DNA of 64,000 nt from Litoditis marina (lineage: Eukaryota; Nematoda; Chromadorea; Rhabditida; Rhabditidae). The first letter of the stretch is position 1. Every line of letters starts with the position of its first letter. Shown here piece after piece: positions 13,656 to 28,284 of the stretch. Location of the stretch: assembly GCA_964036275.1 (NCBI GenBank), contig CAXIWQ010000508.1, positions 186,001-250,000 of the forward strand. Direction: 5' to 3'. Both the position numbers and the translations under genes were made by a program. The notes beneath the pieces were generated by a model that worked only from the letters and a program-made list of their open reading frames with translations, was not told the origin of the DNA and ran no database searches.

Positions 13656-14655
13656 GCTTGCAGTTACAGAGAACATTTCATACGGCTATCAAATCTGTTG
13701 CTCCCAGCTACAAAAACCTAATACGACAATCTATTCTGTGGCGCACAGCCACAAAATACGAATTTACGCGGTTATCGACTCTTTGGCTTGCAGCTACAGA
13801 AAAAAGTTTATATGGCTATCAAGTATGTTGCTCCCAGCTAGAAAAACCCAATACAACTATCTATTATGTGGCACACAGCCACAAAATACGATATAACGCG
13901 GTTATCGACTCTTTGCCTTGCAGCTACAGAGAAAAGTTCATACGGCTATCAAGTCTGTTGCTCCAGCTACAAAAACCTGATACGACAATCTATTCTGTGG
14001 CGCACAGCCACAACAGACAAATTAACGCGGTTATTACCTCTTTGCCTTGCAGCTACAGAAAAAAATTCATACGGCTATCAAGTCTGTTGCTCCCAGCTAC
14101 GAAACCTAATACGATTTTATATTCTGTGGCGCACAACCACAAAAGACAAATTAACGCGGTTATTACCTCTTTGCCTTGCAGTTACAGAGAACATTTCATA
14201 CGGCTATCAAATCTGTTGCTCCCAGCTACAAAAACCTAATACGACAATCTATTCTGTGGCGCACAGCCACAAAATACGAATTTACGCGGTTATCGACTCT
14301 TTGGCTTGCAGCTACAGAAAAAAGTTTATATGGCTATCAAGTATGTTGCTCCCAGCTAGAAAAACCCAATACAACTATCTATTATGTGGCACACAGCCAC
14401 AAAATACGATATAACGCGGTTATCGACTCTTTGCCTTGCAGCTACAGAGAAAAGTTCATACGGCTATCAAGTCTGTTGCTCCCAGCTACAAAAACCTGAT
14501 ACGACAATCTATTCTGTGGCGCACAGCCACAACAGACAAATTAACGCGGTTATTACCTCTTTGCCTTGCAGCTACAGAAAAAAATTCATACGGCTATCAA
14601 GTCTGTTGCTCCCAGCTACGAAAACCTAATACGATTTTATATTCTGTGGCGCACA
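13655..14655 (+). repeat. 4-monomer tandem pair (period 518 bp)
   Basis: Units at 13658 and 14176 start identical four-unit blocks that include the CTAGAAAAACCCAATACAAC and ACAACAGACAAATT variants. Copy 1 carries one-base losses (CTCCAGC at about 13963 and CGAAACC at about 14101). The same pair recurs at about 16373-17370 and 19354-20365, and as a single block from 22337. Confidence 0.8.
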
Positions 14656-15540
14656 CCCACAAAAGATTTTACGCGGTTATTGACTCTTTGCCGTGCAGCT
14701 ACAGAAAAAAAGTTTATACGGCTATCAAGTCTGTTGCTCATGGCTACAAAAACCTAATACGACTATATATTCTGTGGCGCACAGCCACAAAAGACGAATT
14801 ACCGCGGTTATTGACTCTTTGCCTCGCAGTTACAGAGAACATTTCATACGGCTATCAAGTCTGTTGCTCCCAGCTACGAAAACCTAATACGATTTTATAT
14901 TCTGTGGCGCACACCCACAAAAGACAAATTAACGCGGTTATTGACTCTTTGCCTCGCAGTTACAGAGAACATTTCATACGGCTATCAAATCTGTTGCTCC
15001 CAGCTACAAAAACCTAATACGACAATCTATTCTGTGGCGCACAGCCACAAAGACGAATTAACGCGGTTATTGACATTTTGACTCGCAGCTACAAAAAAAA
15101 ATCATACGGCTATCAAGTCTGTTGCTTCCAACTACAAAAACCTGATACGACAATCTATTCTGTGGCGCACAGCCACAAAAGACGAATTAACGCGGTTATT
15201 GACTCTTTGCCTCGCAGTTACAGAGAACATTTCATACGGCTATCAAGTCTGTTGCTCCCAGCTACGAAAACCTAATACGATTTTATATTCTGTGGCGCAC
15301 ACCCACAAAAGATTTTACGCGGTTATTGACTCTTTGCCGTGCAGCTACAGAAAAAAAGTTTATACGGCTATCAAGTCTGTTGCTCATGGCTACAAAAACC
15401 TAATACGACTATATATTCTGTGGCGCACAGCCACAAAAGACGAATTACCGCGGTTATTGACTCTTTGCCTCGCAGTTACAGAGAACATTTCATACGGCTA
15501 TCAAGTCTGTTGCTCCCAGCTACAAAAACCTGATACGACA
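14655..15540 (+). repeat. 5-monomer repeat (offset 646 bp)
   Basis: The block beginning with the GATTTTACGCGG unit at 14667 recurs at 15312 with the same following units, including the GAATTACCGCGG variant. Unit order outside the block differs, so this is a partial tandem repeat in a mosaic area. Confidence 0.7.
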
Positions 15541-16199
15541 ATCTATTCTGTGGCGCACAGCCACAACAGACAAATTAACGCGGTTATTACCTCTTTGCCT
15601 TGCAGCTACAGAAAAAAATTCATACGGCTATCAAGTCTGTTGCTCCCAGCTACGAAAACCTAATACGATTTTATATTCTGTGGCGCACACCCACAAAAGA
15701 CAAATTAACGCGGTTATTGACTCTTTGCCTCGCAGTTACAGAGAACATTTCATACGGCTATCAAATCTGTTGCTCCCAGCTACAAAAACCTAATACGACA
15801 ATCTATTCTGTGGCGCACAGCCACAAAGACGAATTAACGCGGTATTGACATTTTGACTCGCAGCTACAAAAAAAAATCATACGGCTATCAAGTCTGTTGC
15901 TTCCAACTACAGAAACATAATACGACAATCTATTCTGTGGCGCACAGCACAAAAGACGAATTAACGCGGTTATTGACTCTTTGCCTCGCAGTTACAGAGA
16001 ACATTTCATACGGCTATCAAATCTGTTGCTCCCAGCTACAAAAACCTAATACGACTATCTATTCTGTGGCGCACAGCCACAAAATACGAATTAACGCGGT
16101 TATCGACTGTTTGCTTTGCAGCTACAGAAAAAAGTTTATACGGCTATCAAGTCTGTTGCTCCCAGCTACAAAAACCTAATACGACTTTATATTCTGTGG

Positions 16200-19100
16200 C
16201 GCACAGCCACAAAAGATTTTACGCGGTTATTGACTCTTTGCCGTGCAGCTACAGAAAAAAAGTTTATACGGCTATCAAGTCTGTTGCTCATGGCTACAAA
16301 ACCTAATACGACTTTATATTCTGTGGCGCACAGCCACAAAAGACAAATTAACGCGGTTATTACCTCTTTGCCTTGCAGTTACAGAGAACATTTCATACGG
16401 CTATCAAATCTGTTGCTCCCAGCTACAAAAACCTAATACGACAATCTATTCTGTGGCGCACAGCCACAAAATACGAATTTACGCGGTTATCGACTCTTTG
16501 GCTTGCAGCTACAGAAAAAAGTTTATATGGCTATCAAGTATGTTGCTCCCAGCTAGAAAAACCCAATACAACTATCTATTATGTGGCACACAGCCACAAA
16601 ATACGATATAACGCGGTTATCGACTCTTTGCCTTGCAGCTACAGAGAAAAGTTCATACGGCTATCAAGTCTGTTGCTCCCAGCTACAAAAACCTGATACG
16701 ACAATCTATTCTGTGGCGCACAGCCACAACAGACAAATTAACGCGGTTATTACCTCTTTGCCTTGCAGCTACAGAAAAAATTCATACGGCTATCAAGTCT
16801 GTTGCTCCCAGCTACGAAAACCTAATACGATTTTATATTCTGTGGCGCACAACCACAAAAGACAAATTAACGCGGTTATTACCTCTTTGCCTTGCAGTTA
16901 CAGAGAACATTTCATACGGCTATCAAATCTGTTGCTCCCAGCTACAAAAACCTAATACGACAATCTATTCTGTGGCGCACAGCCACAAAATACGAATTTA
17001 CGCGGTTATCGACTCTTTGGCTTGCAGCTACAGAAAAAAGTTTATATGGCTATCAAGTATGTTGCTCCCAGCTAGAAAAACCCAATACAACTATCTATTA
17101 TGTGGCACACAGCCACAAAATACGATATAACGCGGTTATCGACTCTTTGCCTTGCAGCTACAGAGAAAAGTTCATACGGCTATCAAGTCTGTTGCTCCCA
17201 GCTACAAAAACCTGATACGACAATCTATTCTGTGGCGCACAGCCACAACAGACAAATTAACGCGGTTATTACCTCTTTGCCTTGCAGCTACAGAAAAAAA
17301 TTCATACGGCTATCAAGTCTGTTGCTCCCAGCTACGAAAACCTAATACGATTTTATATTCTGTGGCGCACACCCACAAAAGACAAATTAACGCGGTTATT
17401 ACCTCTTTGCCTTGCAGCTACAGAAAAAAGTTTATACGGCTATCAAGTATGTTGCTCCCAGCTAGAAAAACCCAATACAACTATCTATTCTGTGGCACAC
17501 AGCCACAAAATACGAATTAACGCGGTTATCGACTCTTTGCCTTGCAGCTACAGAAAAAAGTTTATACGGCTATCAAGTCTGTTGCTCATGGCTACAAAAA
17601 CCTAATACGACTTTATATTCTGTGGCGCACAGCCACAAAAGACAAATTAACGCGGTTATCGACTCTTTGCCTTGCAGCTACAGAGAACAGTTCATACGGC
17701 TATCAAATATGTTGCTCCCAGCTACAAAAACCTAATACGACAATCTATTCTGTGGCGCACAGCCACAAAATACGAATTAACGCGGTTATCGACTCTTTGC
17801 CTTGCAGCTACAGAGAACAGTTCATACGGCTATCAGGTCTGTTGCTCATGGCTACAAAAACCTAATACGACTTTATATTCTGTGGCGCACAGCCACAAAA
17901 GACAAATTAACGCGGTTATTGACTCTTTGCCTTGCAGCTACAGAAAAAAGTTTATACGGCTATCAAGTATGTTGCTCCAGCTAGAAAAACCCAATACAAC
18001 TATCTATTCTGTGGCACACAGCCACAAAATACGAATTAACGCGGTTATCGACTCTTTGCCTTGCAGCTACAGAAAAAAGTTTATACGGCTATCAAGTCTG
18101 TTGCTCATGGCTACAAAAACCTAATACGACTTTATATTCTGTGGCGCACAGCCACAAAAGACAAATTAACGCGGTTATTACCTCTTTGCCTTGCAGCTAC
18201 AGAAAAAAGTTCATACGGCTATCAAGTCTGTTGCTCCCAGCTACAAAAACCTAATACGACTTTATATTCTGTGGCGCACAGTCACAAAAGACAAATTAAC
18301 GCGGTTATTGACTCTTTGCCGTGCAGCTACAGAAAAAAGTTTATACGGCTATCAAGTATGTTGCTCCCAGCTACAAAAACCTAATACGACTATCTATTCT
18401 GTGGCGCACAGCCACAAAATACGAATTAACGCGGTTATCGACTGTTTGTTTTGCAGCTACAGAAAAAAGTTAATACGGCTATCAAGTCGGTTGCTCCCAG
18501 CTACAAAAACCTAATACGACAATCTATTCTGTGGCGCACAGCCACAAAAACGAATTAACGCGGTTATCGACATTTTGACTTGCAGCTACAAAAAAAATCA
18601 TATGGCTATCAAGTCTGTTGCTCCCAACTACAAAAACATAGTACGACTTTATATTCTGTGGCGCACAGCCACAAAATACAAATTAACGCGGTTATTGACT
18701 CTTTGCCGTGCAGCTACAGGAAAAAGGTTATACGGCTATCAAGTATGTTGCTCCCAGCTACAAAAACCTAATACGACTTTATATTCTGTGGCGCACAGCC
18801 ACAAAAGACAAATTAACGCGGTTATTGACTCTTTGCCGTGCAGCTACAGGAAAAAGGTTATACGGCTATCGAGTATGTTGCTCCCAGCTAAAAAAACCTA
18901 ATACGACTATATATTCTGTGGCGCACAGCCACAAAAGACGAATTAACGCGGTTATTGACTCTTTGCCTCGCAGTTACAGAGAACATTTCATACGGCTATC
19001 AAATCTGTTGCTCCCAGCTACAAAAACCTAATACGACAATCTATTCTGTGGCGCACAGCCACAAAGACGAATTAACGCGGTATTGACATTTTGACTTGCA

Positions 19101-22100
19101 GCTACAAAAAAAAAATCATACGGCTATCAAGTCTGTTGCTTCCAACTACAGAAACATAATACGACAATCTATTCTGTGGCGCACAGCCACAAAAGATTTT
19201 ACGCGGTTATTGACTCTTTGCCGTGCAGCTACAGAAAAAAAGTTTATACGGCTATCAAGTCTGTTGCTCATGGCTACAAAAACCTAATACGACTTTATAT
19301 TCTGTGGCGCACAGCCACAAAAGACAAATTAACGCGGTTATTACCTCTTTGCCTTGCAGTTACAGAGAACATTTCATACGGCTATCAAATCTGTTGCTCC
19401 CAGCTACAAAAACCTAATACGACAATCTATTCTGTGGCGCACAGCCACAAAATACGAATTTACGCGGTTATCGACTCTTTGGCTTGCAGCTACAGAAAAA
19501 AGTTTATATGGCTATCAAGTATGTTGCTCCCAGCTAGAAAAACCCAATACAACTATCTATTCTGTGGCACACAGCCACAAAATACGATATAACGCGGTTA
19601 TCGACTCTTTGCCTTGCAGCTACAGAGAAAAGTTCATACGGCTATCAAGTCTGTTGCTCCCAGCTACAAAAACCTGATACGACAATCTATTCTGTGGCGC
19701 ACAGCCACAACAGACAAATTAACGCGGTTATTACCTCTTTGCCTTGCAGCTACAGAAAAAAATTCATACGGCTATCAAGTCTGTTGCTCCCAGCTACGAA
19801 AACCTAATACGATTTTATATTCTGTGGCGCACAACCACAAAAGACAAATTAACGCGGTTATTACCTCTTTGCCTTGCAGTTACAGAGAACATTTCATACG
19901 GCTATCAAATCTGTTGCTCCCAGCTACAAAAACCTAATACGACAATCTATTCTGTGGCGCACAGCCACAAAATACGAATTTACGCGGTTATCGACTCTTT
20001 GGCTTGCAGCTACAGAAAAAAGTTTATATGGCTATCAAGTATGTTGCTCCCAGCTAGAAAAACCCAATACAACTATCTATTATGTGGCACACAGCCACAA
20101 AATACGATATAACGCGGTTATCGACTCTTTGCCTTGCAGCTACAGAGAAAAGTTCATACGGCTATCAAGTCTGTTGCTCCCAGCTACAAAAACCTGATAC
20201 GACAATCTATTCTGTGGCGCACAGCCACAACAGACAAATTAACGCGGTTATTACCTCTTTGCCTTGCAGCTACAGAAAAAAATTCATACGGCTATCAAGT
20301 CTGTTGCTCCCAGCTACGAAAACCTAATACGATTTTATATTCTGTGGCGCACACCCACAAAAGACAAATTAACGCGGTTATTACCTCTTTGCCTTGCAGC
20401 TACAGAAAAAAGTTTATACGGCTATCAAGTATGTTGCTCCCAGCTAGAAAAACCCAATACAACTATCTATTCTGTGGCACACAGCCACAAAATACGAATT
20501 AACGCGGTTATCGACTCTTTGCCTTGCAGCTACAGAAAAAAGTTTATACGGCTATCAAGTCTGTTGCTCATGGCTACAAAAACCTAATACGACTTTATAT
20601 TCTGTGGCGCACAGCCACAAAAGACAAATTAACGCGGTTATCGACTCTTTGCCTTGCAGCTACAGAGAACAGTTCATACGGCTATCAAATATGTTGCTCC
20701 CAGCTACAAAAACCTAATACGACAATCTATTCTGTGGCGCACAGCCACAAAATACGAATTAACGCGGTTATCGACTCTTTGCCTTGCAGCTACAGAGAAC
20801 AGTTCATACGGCTATCAGGTCTGTTGCTCATGGCTACAAAAACCTAATACGACTTTATATTCTGTGGCGCACAGCCACAAAAGACAAATTAACGCGGTTA
20901 TTGACTCTTTGCCTTGCAGCTACAGAAAAAAGTTTATACGGCTATCAAGTATGTTGCTCCCAGCTAGAAAAACCCAATACAACTATCTATTCTGTGGCAC
21001 ACAGCCACAAAATACGAATTAACGCGGTTATCGACTCTTTGCCTTGCAGCTACAGAAAAAAGTTTATACGGCTATCAAGTCTGTTGCTCATGGCTACAAA
21101 AACCTAATACGACTTTATATTCTGTGGCGCACAGCCACAAAAGACAAATTAACGCGGTTATTACCTCTTTGCCTTGCAGCTACAGAAAAAAGTTCATACG
21201 GCTATCAAGTCTGTTGCTCCCAGCTACAAAAACCTAATACGACTTTATATTCTGTGGCGCACAGTCACAAAAGACAAATTAACGCGGTTATTGACTCTTT
21301 GCCGTGCAGCTACAGAAAAAAGTTTATACGGCTATCAAGTATGTTGCTCCCAGCTACAAAACCTAATACGACTATCTATTCTGTGGCGCACAGCCACAAA
21401 ATACGAATTAACGCGGTTATCGACTGTTTGTTTTGCAGCTACAGAAAAAAGTTAATACGGCTATCAAGTCGGTTGCTCCCAGCTACAAAAACCTAATACG
21501 ACAATCTATTCTGTGGCGCACAGCCACAAAAACGAATTAACGCGGTTATCGACATTTTGACTTGCAGCTACAAAAAAAAATCATACGGCTATCAAGTCTG
21601 TTGCTCCCAACTACAAAAACATAGTACGACTTTATATTCTGTGGCGCACAGCCACAAAATACAAATTAACGCGGTTATTGACTCTTTGCCGTGCAGCTAC
21701 AGGAAAAAGGTTATACGGCTATCAAGTATGTTGCTCCCATCTACAAAAACCTAATACGACTTTATATTCTGTGGCGCACAGCCACAAAAGACAAATTAAC
21801 GCGGTTATTGACTCTTTGCCGTGCAGCTACAGGAAAAAGGTTATACGGCTATCGAGTATGTTGCTCCCAGCTAAAAAAACCTAATACGACTATATATTCT
21901 GTGGCGCACAGCCACAAAAGACGAATTAACGCGGTTATTGACTCTTTGCCTCGCAGTTACAGAGAACATTTCATACGGCTATCAAATCTGTTGCTCCCAG
22001 CTACAAAAACCTAATACGACAATCTATTCTGTGGCGCACAGCCACAAAGACGAATTAACGCGGTTATTGACATTTTGACTTGCAGCTACAAAAAAAAATC

Positions 22101-22830
22101 ATACGGCTATCAAGTCTGTTGCTTCCAACTACAGAAACATAATACGACAATCTATTCTGTGGCGCACAGCCACAAAAGATTTTACGCGGTTATTGACTCT
22201 TTGCCGTGCAGCTACAGAAAAAAAGTTTATACGGCTATCAAGTCTGTTGCTCATGGCTACAAAAACCTAATACGACTTTATATTCTGTGGCGCACAGCCA
22301 CAAAAGACAAATTAACGCGGTTATTACCTCTTTGCCTTGCAGTTACAGAGAACATTTCATACGGCTATCAAATCTGTTGCTCCCAGCTACAAAAACCTAA
22401 TACGACAATCTATTCTGTGGCGCACAGCCACAAAATACGAATTTACGCGGTTATCGACTCTTTGGCTTGCAGCTACAGAAAAAAGTTTATATGGCTATCA
22501 AGTATGTTGCTCCCAGCTAGAAAAACCCAATACAACTATCTATTCTGTGGCACACAGCCACAAAATACGATATAACGCGGTTATCGACTCTTTGCCTTGC
22601 AGCTACAGAGAAAAGTTCATACGGCTATCAAGTCTGTTGCTCCCAGCTACAAAAACCTGATACGACAATCTATTCTGTGGCGCACAGCCACAACAGACAA
22701 ATTAACGCGGTTATTACCTCTTTGCCTTGCAGCTACAGAAAAAAATTCATACGGCTATCAAGTCTGTTGCTCCCAGCTACGAAAACCTAATACGATTTTA
22801 TATTCTGTGGCGCACACCCACAAAAGACAA
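16200..22830 (+). repeat. 23-monomer higher-order repeat (period ~2982 bp, ~2.2 copies)
   Basis: The AAAAGATTTT landmark at 16211, 19191 and 22174 starts three copies; the third is truncated near 22830. Matching units include 17282/20264, 17542/20524, 17672/20654 and 18575/21557. Copies share rare changes such as CACAGTCACAAAAG (about 18280 and 21263) but also carry private ones: one C lost near 17984 only in copy 1, and one A lost near 21359 only in copy 2. The array was therefore copied and then began to diverge. Confidence 0.88.
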
Positions 22831-24010
22831 ATTAACGCGGTTATTGACTCTTTGCCTCGCAGTTACAGAGAACATTTCATACGGCTATCAAATCTGTTGC
22901 TCCCAGCTACAAAAACCTAATACGACTATCTATTCTGTGGCGCACAGCCACAAAATACGAATTAACGCGGTTATCGACTGTTTGCTTTGCAGCTACAGAA
23001 AAAAGTTTATACGGCTATCAAGTCTGTTGCTCCCAGCTACAAAAACCTAATACGACTTTATATTCTGTGGCGCACAGCCACAAAAGATTTTACGCGGTTA
23101 TTGACTCTTTGCCGTGCAGCTACAGAAAAAAAGTTCATACGGCTATCAAGTCTGTTGCTCATGGCTACAAAAACCTAATACGACTTTATATTCTGTGGCG
23201 CACAGCCACAAAAGACAAATTAACGCGGTTATTACCTCTTTGCCTTGCAGTTACAGAGAACATTTCATACGGCTATCAAATCTGTTGCTCCCAGCTACAA
23301 AAACCTAATACGACAATCTATTCTGTGGCGCACAGCCACCAAATACGAATTTACGCGGTTATCGACTCTTTGGCTTGCAGCTACAGAAAAAAGTTTATAT
23401 GGCTATCAAGTATGTTGCTCCCAGCTAGAAAAACCCAATACAACTATTTATTCTGTGGCACACAGCCACAAAATACGATATAACGCGGTTATCGACTCTT
23501 TGCCTTGCAGCTACAGAGAAAAGTTCATACGGCTATCAAGTCTGTTGCTCCCAGCTACAAAAACCTAATACGATTTTATATTCTGTGGCGCACACCCACA
23601 AAAGACAAATTAACGCGGTTATTGACTCTTTGCCGTGCAGCTACAGGAAAAAGGTTATACGGCTATTAAGTATGTTGCTCCCAGCTAAAAAAAACCTAAT
23701 ACGACTATCTATTCTGTGGCGCACAGCCACAAAATACGAATTAACGCGGTTATCGACTCTTTGCCTTGCAGCTACAGAGAACAGTTCATACGGCTATCAA
23801 GTCTGTTGCTCCCAGCTACAAAAACCTAATACGACTATATATTCTGTGGCGCACAGCCACAAAAGACGAATTAACGCGGTTATTGACTCTTTGCCTCGCA
23901 GTTACAGATAACATTTCATACGGCTATCAAATCTGTTGCTCCCAGCTACAAAAACCTAATACGACAATCTATTCTGTGGCGCACAGCCACAAAGACGAAT
24001 TAACGCGGTT
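22831..24010 (+). repeat. Satellite mosaic between two higher-order domains
   Basis: Unit order follows 5.4-5.9 kb and 13.3 kb types up to about 23570, including the last GATTTTACGCGG unit of the window at about 23087. It then changes to the types that dominate 24-33 kb. No internal tandem period was found. Confidence 0.65.
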
Positions 24011-24785
24011 ATTGACATTTTGAATTGCAGCTACAAAAAAAAATCATACGGCTATCAAGTCTGTTGCTTCCAACTACAGAAACATAATACGACAATCTAT
24101 TCTGTGGCGCACAGCCACAAAACACGAAATATCGCGGTTATCGACTTGTTGGCTTGCAGCTACAGGGAAAAGTTCATACGGCTATCAAGTCTGTTGCTCC
24201 CAGCTACAAAAACCTGATACGACAATCTATTCTGTGGCGCACAGCCACAAAAGACAAATTAACGCGGTTATTACCTCTTTGCCTTGCAGCTACAGAAAAA
24301 AGTTCATACGGCTATCAAATCTGTTGCTCCCAGCTACAAAAACCTAATACGACAATCTATTCTGTGGCGCACAGCCACAAAGACGAATTAACGCGGTTAT
24401 TGACATTTTGACTTGCAGCTACAAAAAAAAATCATACGGCTATCAAGTCTGTTGCTTCCAACTACAGAAACATAATACGACAATCTATTCTGTGGCGCAC
24501 AGCCACAAAACACGAAATATCGCGGTTATCGACTTGTTGGCTTGCATCTACAGAGAAAAGTTCATACGGCTATCAAGTCTGTTGCTCCCAGCTACAAAAA
24601 CCTGATACGACAATCTATTCTGTGGCGCACAGCCACAAAAGACAAATTAACGCGGTTATTACCTCTTTGCCTTGCAGCTACAGAAAAAAGTTCATACGGC
24701 TATCAAATCTGTTGCTCCCAGCTACAAAAACCTAATACGACAATCTATTCTGTGGCGCACAGCCACAAAATACGAATTAACGCGG
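24010..24785 (+). repeat. 3-monomer tandem pair (period 388 bp)
   Basis: The block starting with the poly-A unit at 24020 recurs at 24408 with the same CACGAAATATCGCGG and GACAAATTAACGCGG units. Small differences are TGAATTGCAG against TGACTTGCAG and TTGCAGCTACAGGG against TTGCATCTACAGAG. Confidence 0.75.
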
Positions 24786-25944
24786 TTATCGACTCTTTGC
24801 CTTGCAGCTACAGAAAAAAATTCATACGGCTATCAAGTCTGTTGCTCATGGCTACAAAAACCTAATACGACTTTATATTCTGTGGCGCACAGCCACAAAA
24901 GACAAATTAACGCGGTTATTACCTCTTTGCCTTGCAGTTACAGAGAACATTTCATACGGCTATCAAATCTGTTGCTCCCAGCTACAAAAACCTAATACGA
25001 CAATCTATTCTGTGGCGCACAGCCACAAAATACGAATTTACGCGGTTATCGACTCTTTGGCTTGCAGCTACAGAAAAAAGTTTATATGGCTATCAAGTAT
25101 GTTGCTCCCAGCTAGAAAAACCCAATACAACTATCTATTATGTGGCACACAGCCACAAAATACGATATAACGCGGTTATCGACTTTTTGCCTTGCAGCTA
25201 CAGAGAAAAGTTCATACGGCTATCAAGTCTGTTGCTCCCAGCTACAAAAACCTGATACGACAATCTATTCTGTGGCGCACAGCCACAACAGACAAATTAA
25301 CGCGGTTATTACCTCTTTGCCTTGCAGCTACAGAAAAAAATTCATACGGCTATCAAGTCTGTTGCTCCCAGCTACGAAAACCTAATACGATTTTATATTC
25401 TGTGGCGCACACCCACAAAAGACAAATTAACGCGGTTATTGACTCTTTGCCGTGCAGCTACAGGAAAAAGGTTATACGGCTATTAAGTATGTTGCTCCCA
25501 GCTAAAAAAACCTAATACGACTATCTATTCTGTGGCGCACAGCCACAAAATACGAATTAACGCGGTTATCGACTCTTTGCCTTGCAGCTACAGAGAACAG
25601 TTCATATGGCTATCAAGTCTGTTGCTCCCAGCTACAAAAACCTAATACGACTATATATTCTGTGGCGCACAGCCACAAAAGACGAATTAACGCGGTTATT
25701 GACTCTTCGCCTCGCAGTTACAGATAACATTTTATACGGCTATCAAATCTGTTGCTCCCAGCTACAAAAACCTAATACGACAATCTATTCTGTGGCGCAC
25801 AGCCACAAAGACGAATTAACGCGGTTATTGACATTTTGACTTGCAGCTACAAAAAAAATCATACGGCTATCAAGTCTGTTGCTTCCAACTACAGAAACAT
25901 AATACGACAATCTATTCTGTGGCGCACAGCCACAAAACACGAAA

Positions 25945-28284
25945 TATCGCGGTTATCGACTTGTTGGCTTGCAGCTACAGAGAAAAGTTCATACGGCTAT
26001 CAAGTCTGTTGCTCCCAGCTACAAAAACCTGATACGACAATCTATTCTGTGGCGCACAGCCACAAAAGACAAATTAACGCGGTTATTACCTCTTTGCCTT
26101 GCAGCTACAGAAAAAAGTTCATACGGCTATCAAATCTGTTGCTCCCAGCTACAAAAACCTAATACGACAATCTATTCTGTGGCGCACAGCCACAAAATAC
26201 GAATTAACGCGGTTATCGACTCTTTGCCTTGCAGCTACAGAGAACAGTTCACACGGCTATCAAATCTGTTGCTCCCAGCTACAAAAACCTAATACGACAA
26301 TCTATTCTGTGGCGCACAGCCACAAAATACGAATTATCGCGGTTATCGACTTGTTGGCTTGCAGCTACAGAGAAAAGTTCATACGGCTATCAAGTCTGTT
26401 GCTCCCAGCTACAAAACCTGATACGACCATCTATTCTGTGGCGCACAGCCACAAAAGACAAATTAACGCGGTTATTACCTCTTTGCCTTGCAGCTACAGA
26501 AAAAAATTCATACGGCTATCAAGTCTGTTGCTCCCAGCTACGAAAACCTAATACGACTTTATATTCTGTGGCGCACAGCCACAAAAGACAAATTAACGCG
26601 GTTATTGACTCTTTGCCGTGCAGCTACAGGAAAAAGGTTATACGGCTATCAAGTATGTTGCTCCCAGCTAAAAAAAACCTAATACGACTATCTATTCTGT
26701 GGCGCACAGCCACAAAATACGAATTAACGCGGTTATTGACTCTTTGCCTTGCAGCTACAGAGAACAGTTCATACGGCTATCAAGTCTGTTGCTCCCAGCT
26801 ACAAAAACCTAATACGACTATATATTCTGTGGCGCACAGCCACAAAAGACGAATTAACGCGGTTATTGACTCTTTGCCTCGCAGTTACAGATAACATTTC
26901 ATACGGCTATCAAATCTGTTGCTCCCAGCTACAAAAACCTGATACGACTATATATTCTGTGGCGCACAGCCACAAAAGACGAATTAACGCGGTTATTGAC
27001 TCTTCGCCTCGCAGTTACAGATAACATTTTATACGGCTATCAAATCTGTTGCTCCCAGCTACAAAAACCTAATACGACAATCTATTCTGTGGCGCACAGC
27101 CACAAAATACAAATTATCGCGGTTATCGACTTGTTGGCTTGCAGCTACAGAGAAAAGTTCATACGGCTATCAAGTCTGTTGCTCCCAGCTACAAAAACCT
27201 GATACGACAATCTATTCTGTGGCGCACAGCCACAAAAGACAAATTAACGCGGTTATTACCTCTTTGCCTTGCAGCTACAGAAAAAAGTTCATACGGCTAT
27301 CAAATCTGTTGCTCCCAGCTACAAAAACCTAATACGACAATCTATTCTGTGGCGCACAGCCACAAAATACGAATTAACGCGGTTATCGACTCTTTGCCTT
27401 GCAGCTACAGAGAACAGTTCACACGGCTATCAAATCTGTTGCTCCCAGCTACAAAAACCTAATACGACAATCTATTCTGTGGCGCACAGCCACAAAATAC
27501 GAATTATCGCGGTTATCGACTTGTTGGCTTGCAGCTACAGAGAAAAGTTCATACGGCTATCAAGTCTGTTGCTCCCAGCTACAAAACCTGATACGACCAT
27601 CTATTCTGTGGCGCACAGCCACAAAAGACAAATTAACGCGGTCATTACCTCTTTGCCTTGCAGCTACAGAAAAAAATTCATACGGCTATCAAGTCTGTTG
27701 CTCCCAGCTACGAAAACCTAATACGACTTTATATTCTGTGGCGCACAGCCACAAAAGACAAATTAACGCGGTTATTGACTCTTTGCCGTGCAGCTACAGG
27801 AAAAAGGTTATACGGCTATCAAGTATGTTGCTCCCAGCTAAAAAAAACCTAATACGACTATCTATTCTGTGGCGCACAGCCACAAAATACGAATTAACGC
27901 GGTTATTGACTCTTTGCCTTGCAGCTACAGAGAACAGTTCATACGGCTATCAAGTCTGTTGCTCCCAGCTACAAAAACCTAATACGACTATATATTCTGT
28001 GGCGCACAGCCACAAAAGACGAATTAACGCGGTTATTGACTCTTTGCCTCGCAGTTACAGATAACATTTCATACGGCTATCAAATCTGTTGCTCCCAGCT
28101 ACAAAAACCTGATACGACTATATATTCTGTGGCGCACAGCCACAAAAGACGAATTAACGCGGTTATTGACTCTTCGCCTCGCAGTTACAGATAACATTTT
28201 ATACGGCTATCAAATCTGTTGCTCCCAGCTACAAAAACCTAATACGACAATCTATTCTGTGGCGCACAGCCACAAAATACAAAT
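25945..28284 (+). repeat. 9-monomer tandem pair (period 1170 bp), first pair
   Basis: Units 25969, 26099, 26229, 26488, 26749 and 26996 recur exactly 1170 bp downstream. Both copies share a diagnostic unit with one A lost and an ACGACCATC change (about 26415 and 27585). The second copy differs by GCGGTCATTACC (C at 27643) where the first has GCGGTTATTACC. A partial third repeat extends to about 28407. Confidence 0.92.

Noticed and set aside
26229..26894. 221-codon open frame, recurring at 27399, 30125, 31295 and 32722, as a repetitive protein gene
   Set aside because: It is the satellite read in rotating frames, lengthened by a one-base deletion (CTACAAAACC) that skips the usual stop. It starts at TTG, has no ATG, no domain and no strand partner, and its copies simply follow the 1170-bp repeat.
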